From Sceloporus undulatus (taxonomy: Eukaryota > Chordata > Lepidosauria > Squamata > Phrynosomatidae), in assembly GCF_019175285.1 (NCBI RefSeq), contig NC_056528.1:49661926-49725925 (forward strand): 64,000 nucleotides of DNA, given 5' to 3'. The position numbers and the translations under genes were made by a program. Below are positions 58,165-64,000 of the stretch, piece by piece. The notes under the pieces are model-generated. The model saw nothing but the letters and a program-made list of their open reading frames with translations, was not told the origin of the DNA and did not search any database. Numbering within the stretch: the stretch's first letter is position 1; each line of letters begins with the position of its first letter.

Positions 58165-58372
58165 GACATGGGAGATGCCCTGCCACTGGTTTCAAGAAAG
58201 ACTAAAAGGCTACTTCTGCCAAGGCTGTTGAATGCTTTGTTTGACTTTGGACTGTCTTTAAACAGAGGCTGGATGGCCATTAGCCAGGGATGCTTTAATT
58301 TTGTATTCCTGCATGGCAGAGAGTTGGAATGGATGGCCCTTGGGGTCTCTTCCAACTCTATGATTCTATATG
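58165..58372 (+). repeat. CR1 LINE 3' end
   Basis: Body gaggctggatggccattagc, gtattcctgcatggcagaga, ggatggcccttggggtctct, ending ccaactctatgattctata, the usual CR1 terminus. Confidence 0.75.
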
Positions 58373-59120
58373 CTAAAAGCCCACGGTCCATATTTTAGCG
58401 TAGGATATGGGCTGCTCTCTGTGATTCTCCTGCGAAGACAGATCCATCATCCTTGATGTGAAGCAGGTTTGACATGTGGTTCCTAGCAGCATACGGTCAC
58501 TTCCTCCATGGCATCTTTTCAGACTCTAAAAATGCATCCATCAAGTTTCTTTGGCATCCTGGCTCTGTCAGCTGCACTGACCTCCCCAAGCTGTTTCTGT
58601 TCAGAGAGATGAATCTTTGCTTAGTCCAATTCAATGCACTTGTTAAGTCTAGTGCAAGGGATGGGGATGGAGGAGTCTGGCCCTGGCATCTGAGCCTCTT
58701 CCTTACTGAAATGCACTTTCTTTTCCACCGTACAATGAAGCGGAGCCATTTCCCTGGGTCTAAAGTGCCAGGAACAATGCAGCAGTGGGTCTTCAATGTT
58801 TCCAAAGGACTCCTGGTCCTTGCATTTAAGTATAGCTCCTTATCGCTAGACTCTTTTTTTACTCCAAGCTACATAGAGGGCTGTTGTGATTTTATGCTTT
58901 TAAGGGGTCCTCTAGTGCTACTATAAACCAATAATGTCATCTATGGGGTTTTTTTTGGAGGGGAGTGCACACATTTTCCAAGGGATTTTGGGAGAGAAGA
59001 ATATAAAATTCTTTACCAGTCTTCCTTTCTAGATACCTTCTGAACCACCTTGGGTCCCGTTTTGGGAGAAAAGCAACATAAAAATGAAATAGATAGGTAT
59101 GTGAATAGTCAGGTAGTTGA

Positions 59121-59305
59121 GCCAGTGTGGTGTAGTGGTTTGAGCTCTGAACTCTGGAGACCAGGGCTCAAATCCTGTTTGGCCATATAAAATTACAGGG
59201 TAACCTTGGGCAAGTCACACTCTCTCAGTCTCAGAGGAAGGCAATGGCAAACCCCCTCTGAAGACACTTGCTATCATGAAACACCATGATAGAGTCACCA
59301 TGAAT
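59121..59305 (+). repeat. SINE
   Basis: A near-complete copy: head gccagtgtggtgtagtggtt, ggagaccagggctcaaatcc, middle ccttgggcaagtcacactct, tail ggcaatggcaaaccccctct. Confidence 0.8.
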
Positions 59306-60175
59306 AAAGAGGAAGCCTAGTGTTGCTTTTTATTCATGGGAAAATCCTGGGATTCCATAGGATTCCATAGGATACAGAGATTATAATGAAGACGCAATCG
59401 CAGCTGCACACTTAATTGTGTAGTGTGACAGGGCCCTGGATTGTGCTTCAATATTCCCATTCATTGAGCTGTTTCTGCAGCTCAGAAGCCTTTGTGTTCT
59501 CTTTTCATCTCCTTCCAAGAGCCAATTTGGGAAGGAAGGTGGGCTATGAATCAAAGGAAGGCAGCAAGACAGACTCCTTCCCCACCTACATTCGATCTGC
59601 ATCACAGTGAGTGGTTTTTGCAAGCTGTCCTTTTGAGAGGGAAGGTGTGAAAGCCCATAGCGAAGTGTGAAAGCCCATAGCGAAGACTCCGCCTCATTGC
59701 AAGGCCTCAAGGGATCTCAAAAGTGCCTCGGTTTTGGCTGAACCATGCCCACGGGAATGCCAGAAATCTCCCTTGAAGGGTTCAGACATGCTGATGTGGG
59801 GGCCGCTGAAACTCTAATACTGAGCAACATGCATGCATGCATTCAGAAGGCAGGGACGGAAAAGGCATTAAATCATTATTATTGCATCAAAGCGACTCCT
59901 GGACACTGGCAATGATTGTGGCCAGGATGGTGCCAAGTGGCACACTACAGAATTATATTGCAACACTATGCTTGGTATAATGGCATCAGAATGCAAATTA
60001 ATCATATTCATAATTATAATCATTTGCATAATATGCAAAATTAGATGCTTGGATAGGAGGGACTGGAATATGGCAACCCTATGGCTTGGCATAATACATA
60101 TATTATTAATATGGGTTTAGATTGGTTGCAGACATCAGCTAAACAGGTACACAATTGCACAAAGAGCCAGCATAC

Positions 60176-60320
60176 AAAATCCCAAACACACATTAGTGAT
60201 ACTTTTATTAGGCCAACCAGAAGGCACTAACAAAAAAAGAAATGAAATTGCGCTAGCTTTTGGATCTCCAGGGCTTCTTCATCAAGCAAAGTGGGAACAA
60301 CAACAACAACAACAACACAC
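60176..60320 (-). repeat. Dispersed repeat and (CAA)n run
   Basis: cttttattaggccaaccaga, cgctagcttttggatctcca and ggcttcttcatcaagcaaag, then about seven CAA units (60297-60317). Confidence 0.6.
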
Positions 60321-60739
60321 CAAAAGGAGAATCTGCCTTTTTGGTTTTGAGAGTGTTTGCATGAAGGAAGAAACTGAGTGTTGACCTCCCCATCCTGCAA
60401 AGAGAGATCAAGGAATAAAAGGGCGAAAGGCATAAAAGAAAGTCATATCATCTCAGTTTTTCTCAAAAAAACAAAATAAAAAATCCTACTTCAAGGGAAG
60501 AGATTTTCAGAGAAGCAGATTTCATGGCTTTCATACCTCGGGACCAAAAGGCTAGCTCTTTGATATATATCTGTATCATTTTATCGAGCTCTTCGAAGGT
60601 TTATGGGTATGGTCACAATTTGCATCCTTTTGTATTCTAAGGCATCCTATCCTTGCCTTACAACTGTACTGAAATACTTGTGGTTTTAATATCATTATTT
60701 GAGTGGAGTGAATATATATATGCGCACGCACACACACAT

Positions 60740-60955
60740 ATATAGTTATTGTTGTGTGCCTTCAAGTAGTTTCCAACTTATGATGACCCTAAGGCACACC
60801 TATCATGAGGTTTTCTTGGCAAATTTCTTCAGAGGAGGTTTGCCTTTGCCAACCTCTGAGGCTGAGAGAGTGTGATATACCTTGCCAAGAAATTCCCATG
60901 AAGGGACTCAAACCCTGATCTCCAGAGTCATAACCCAGCACTCAAACCACTTATA
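60740..60955 (-). repeat. SINE, antisense
   Basis: Starts with tail inverse ttgttgtgtgccttcaagta, middle aacctctgaggctgagagag, head inverse aaccctgatctccagagtca and cactcaaaccact. Confidence 0.8.
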
Positions 60956-60960
60956 TAGTA

Positions 60961-61325
60961 CACTCATCCCTCCATATTCACTGGGGATAGGGGCACTGGA
61001 CCCCCATGAATGTGGGAATACCACAAATAACAAAAACACTGTTTTTATCTGAGAGAACACCTCTCTAGGAATCTCTAGGTCTTCCAGGGCAACTCTGTGG
61101 TCAACATCTGCCAGACATTGACCATAGAACTGGGCCAGAGGAGCTATCAACACCTAGCGGAGTGTTCTCTCTAGGAATTGCTAGGTCCTTCATTGTGACT
61201 TTTGGTTAAAGGTGACCACAGAGTTGTGCGGGAGGACCTAGGTATTCCTAGAGAGAATGTATTAATAAAATCTGTGAATAATCAAAGCTGCAAAAGCCAA
61301 AGCCGCAAATGTAGAGGGATGAGTG
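60961..61325 (+). mobile_element. Tigger/pogo-like MITE with intact ends (365 bp)
   Basis: Inverted ends: it starts CACTCATCCCTC and finishes with the complement (GAGGGATGAGTG), flanked on both sides by TA. It has no coding capacity. TA flanks and ggggataggggcactggacc near the left end match the Tc1/mariner-pogo superfamily. It is the best-preserved of five related sequences in the window. Confidence 0.8.
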
Positions 61326-61354
61326 TAGATATATATCTATATATATCTTGTTGG

Positions 61355-61575
61355 CATTGGTGTTGTGTGCCTTCCAGTCGTTTCCAATTGACGACGACCA
61401 TAAGGTGAATCATGGGGTTTTCTTGGCAAGGTTTGTTCAGAAGAGGTTTGCCACTGCTTTCCTCTGAGGCTGAGAGCGTGTGACTTGCCCAATGTCACCC
61501 AGGGATTTCATGGCCAAGGGAGGAATCGAACCCGAGTCTCGAGCCCAACAGTCAAACCACTACGCAATGCTTGCA
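61355..61575 (-). repeat. SINE, antisense
   Basis: Tail inverse ggtgttgtgtgccttccagt, middle ctctgaggctgagagcgtgt, head inverse gtcaaaccactacgcaatgc. Confidence 0.8.
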
Positions 61576-62044
61576 AACTCTCTCTATTTATATATATAAA
61601 ACCAGTCTCTTCCAAATTGCAGAGCCCTTTGTTGCCATGGTTCCCATGATGAGGATTTATCATAACCTGGGCCCAGTGATGTTCACGGACATCAGATCCC
61701 AGAGGTTCTTGCCAATGGCCAGGTCAGCTAAGGATTCTGGGAGTTGCGGTCTGATAATATGTGGTAATCCAAGGTTGGGAAGTACTCACTGCCCCAGGAA
61801 ATGTCCAGGCAAATCGTGAGCCACATCTATGGGTCACTCAGGCCACCTTATCTGTCAGTAGTTGGAAGCATCCATGTCAGTGGGACAGCGAATCCATGCC
61901 AGGTTTCCCCTCAACCTTTAAAGGAGCTGCCCAAGGTGCTGAAATTATGTGGGAGGATGGATAGATCTAAAACATGGAGTGGATTCAATGTCCAACTCTC
62001 ATGGAAGCCATCAGCTGTCACAGCTGGCCATGGGGCATCATTTA

Positions 62045-62335
62045 GAGCAGTGATCTCGAAATTCTGGTCCTCCAGGTATTTTGGACTTCAGTCCCCAGAA
62101 GCTTCAGCCATCTTGGCCAATGGTCAGGGATTCTGGGAGCTGACATCCAAAACACCTGGGAGGCCAGAGTTTGGGAATCACTGATTTAGAAGCATTCTCC
62201 AGCAGAGTGATTCCCAAACTCTGGCCTTCCAGATGTTCTGGACTTCAACTCCCAGAATCCCAGACCATTGGCCAAGATGGCTGAGGCTTCTGGGAGCTGA
62301 AGTCCAAAACACCTGGAGGACCAGAGTTTGGGAAT
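62045..62335. repeat. Two adjacent foldback elements (tccaggtattttggacttca type)
   Basis: Two copies, each with inverted ends, stand side by side: at 62045-62190 (tctggtcctccaggtatttt to ggaggccagagtttgggaat) and at 62205-62335 (ccaaactctggccttccaga to ggaccagagtttgggaatg). Each has the central agaagcttcagccatcttgg or its inverse. This is a common squamate MITE type. Confidence 0.65.
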
Positions 62336-63540
62336 GTCTTTTACGATTGTGGTTCTTCCCTCTGCTGCTTGCCTCTTCACATAAATGACAATATTCAGCA
62401 CAAATGATGATATCTGACATAGAGATAAACTCCAAGCCCCATATAAGCAGGCCCCCAAATGCCCAAGAATAAAGCAAGATTTCAGCTTTCCATATCCATC
62501 CACACCAGGCATTTGTAGCAGTCTGATACCTCTGTAATGGTTAAAATGATCACATGTGGCATAAATAAAATCCAAGCAAGAGAGCAACAGGCTTCCAAAT
62601 GACCAACAATAAGATTTCAGCTTTCAGTCCATCTAGACCAGACATTTGTAGCAGTCTGATACCTCTTTAACTACTCTGATCCACTGTGGTCCCAGGGATT
62701 TGTAGACTAGTGAGGTGCTCAGTGTGCTCCCAAGAACTACAGTTCCCAAGGCACCCTGATTTAATCCTCAATACTTCTTTCCAAGGTAGGTCCTAGTTCA
62801 AGGAAGGAGAGCGGAGGTCTCCAGCAAGCAATCTCAAGCCCCTCCACCAAACTACAAATCCCAGGATCCTGCAGGGTGGGGTATATATATATATATATGC
62901 ATATATATATGCATGCCATGACACTGCTAGAAGAACCTTCTCCTGTAGATGTAATATTCTAAAATGGAAGCTGCCATGACTCCAGCCAAATGGAAAGCCT
63001 TGGTATCTTCAAAGCCTCTTTTGCTCAACCCAGATGGACTCAATAAAGACACTGATCTCTGGAGGTTCCTTCAGCCTGAAGGCCCTGAACTCTGCACATG
63101 CTCCAGGGCCCTCTTCTCCTCCCATCCCAAGCCTAAAATATACTAAAAACCCTCCCCTCCTCATTAGTCTTCAAACCTCCTCCACCTCCATCCATCTCCT
63201 TTTCCTCCCTTTTTACGCACCAATTTTTTCCAGCTGCTGCGCACGTGGGGTCTAAGTCCAAAAGAGGGGAAGCATGGCATTCAAATGGGGGTCTTTCCTT
63301 GAAAAAGGGATGCCCTGGAGGAACACTCATCCATCCCCAAAATGAAAGCCCCCCCCCCAAAAGAATCTTTCCCTTCTAATGCTCTCTCCAAGAGGTACCC
63401 AGACCTTTCTCTCTCCATCTCTCCATCTTTTTCCATCTCTCCATCTTTTTGCCCAAATCCTACCCAAAAGAAGGTGCCAAATCCGCAATGGCACCCACCC
63501 ACCCCCTCCAGTCCCCCATCGCAGCCCCCTCCCAACACAC

Positions 63541-63553
63541 ACACACACACACT
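63541..63553. repeat. Short (CA)n run in GC-rich, T/C-rich flank
   Basis: A short CA run within a stretch (63130-63740) rich in ccctcc and ctccatct repeats; no gene is recognised in it. Confidence 0.6.
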
Positions 63554-63748
63554 CCAATATATAATTTATAAATATTCAAGCCATGGCTTTCCAAAGTCTC
63601 CAAAGATCTGGGGAGAAGAAGGTAAGGGAGGGCGCCTTCCTCTTCTCTCTCCATCCCACCCCCTGGAAAAAGAGCCCCCGCCATCTGCATCTTTCTCCAG
63701 CCATCCCTCCTCTTTGCAGAAACCATGCCACCCAGAAATGATGCCTAC

Positions 63749-64000
63749 CTCGCCCTTTTCCTTTTTTTGCAATGGGTCACCTGCTGGCTGGGGGGCACCA
63801 ATCTCCTGCTGGGGCTGGAGGCGGTTTTGGGGGGCTCAGCCCTTGCAGGAGGGGGTCTCAAGGCAAGCCCCCTCCGCCCCGGATCCTCTGGCCACCCCCA
63901 GTCATGCTCACAGCCGAGGCGGGGGCTGCAAAGAGCATGCAACTGCAGCAGCAGCAGCAGCTCTTCTGGGCAAAGCTTGCAAGGCTGCTGCTGCTGCTTC
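63749..64000 (-). promoter_or_regulatory. Candidate noncoding first exon and GC-rich promoter side of the WASF3-like gene
   Basis: On the minus strand a good splice donor follows 63749 (GCGAG|GTAGGC), preceded by GC-rich, CpG-bearing sequence. The right edge holds CAG/CTG runs (63938-63961 and 63984-63998). The family has a noncoding first exon, and this is the most promoter-like DNA upstream of the coding start in the window. No start site is defined and the exon may extend past the window. Confidence 0.3.

Larger units (their letters stand above)
49858..63748 (-). other. Long 5' intron of the WASF3-like gene
   Basis: About 13.9 kb with no recognisable coding exon on either strand. It carries SINE tails (50535-50600), CR1 ends, foldback elements, a TA/CA microsatellite, a TTCC microsatellite (55466-55505), two antisense SINEs, a Tigger-like MITE and a repeat-poor stretch at about 55540-56060. 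The upstream limit depends on the candidate first exon at about 63749. Confidence 0.45.

Noticed and set aside
1-64000. Tests for ERV/LTR elements, CRISPR arrays, bacterial-type operons, tRNA and rRNA genes
   Set aside because: I saw no reverse transcriptase, gag or env frames, no paired LTRs, no spaced direct-repeat arrays and no intact tRNA fold outside decayed SINE heads.

Overview
The window looks like nuclear DNA of a squamate reptile, most likely an iguanian lizard. It has spliced vertebrate genes with GT-AG introns, many tRNA-derived Sauria-type SINE fragments, CR1 3' ends, short foldback DNA-transposon copies, a SPIN-like hAT element, and many di- and trinucleotide repeats. Two short runs of N (24492-24516 and 27161-27170) mark assembly gaps. 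I saw no ERV or other LTR element, no tRNA or rRNA gene and no CRISPR array.

Three genes are supported. (1) A USP12/USP46-family ubiquitin protease on the + strand (1074-8259), with eight coding exons visible; the exon carrying the start codon lies left of the window. (2) A class A receptor of the GPR3/GPR6/GPR12 family on the + strand, with its whole coding sequence in one exon (25586-26803) and a probable noncoding first exon ending at 23330. (3) A WASF3/WAVE3-like actin regulator on the - strand, with eight coding exons from 49833 down to 38526 that give a complete 506-residue protein. Its 5' noncoding exon probably lies near the right edge of the window.

Order and orientation (USP12 forward, GPR12 forward, WASF3 reverse) match, as I recall it, the human chromosome 13 USP12-GPR12-WASF3 neighbourhood. 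Here the genes are packed into about 50 kb and the proteins are more divergent than expected for true orthologues. The protease mixes USP12- and USP46-type residues, and the receptor is only about 60% identical to human GPR12 over the stretch I compared. I therefore favour an extra whole-genome-duplication (2R) copy of this block, retained in reptiles and absent from mammals, over the canonical block. This is an inference.

Layout: 1-8259 protease exons and introns; 8260 to about 11030 its probable 3' UTR; 11030-13914 repeat-bearing intergenic DNA; 13915-22703 two head-to-tail copies of a 4.4-kb segment that differ mostly by single-base indels and are probably an assembly artefact; 22770-23330 the GC-rich promoter and first exon of the receptor; 23331-25582 its intron, with a polypyrimidine tract, a minisatellite and a degenerate telomeric repeat; 25583 to about 27000 the receptor exon; 27000-38525 intergenic DNA and the probable WASF 3' UTR; 38526-49857 WASF coding exons and introns; 49858-63748 a long 5' intron with many repeats and one repeat-poor, enhancer-like stretch; 63750-64000 a GC-rich candidate first exon. 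The three genes are not an operon and act separately: ubiquitin removal, constitutive Gs/cAMP signalling, and Arp2/3-driven actin assembly.
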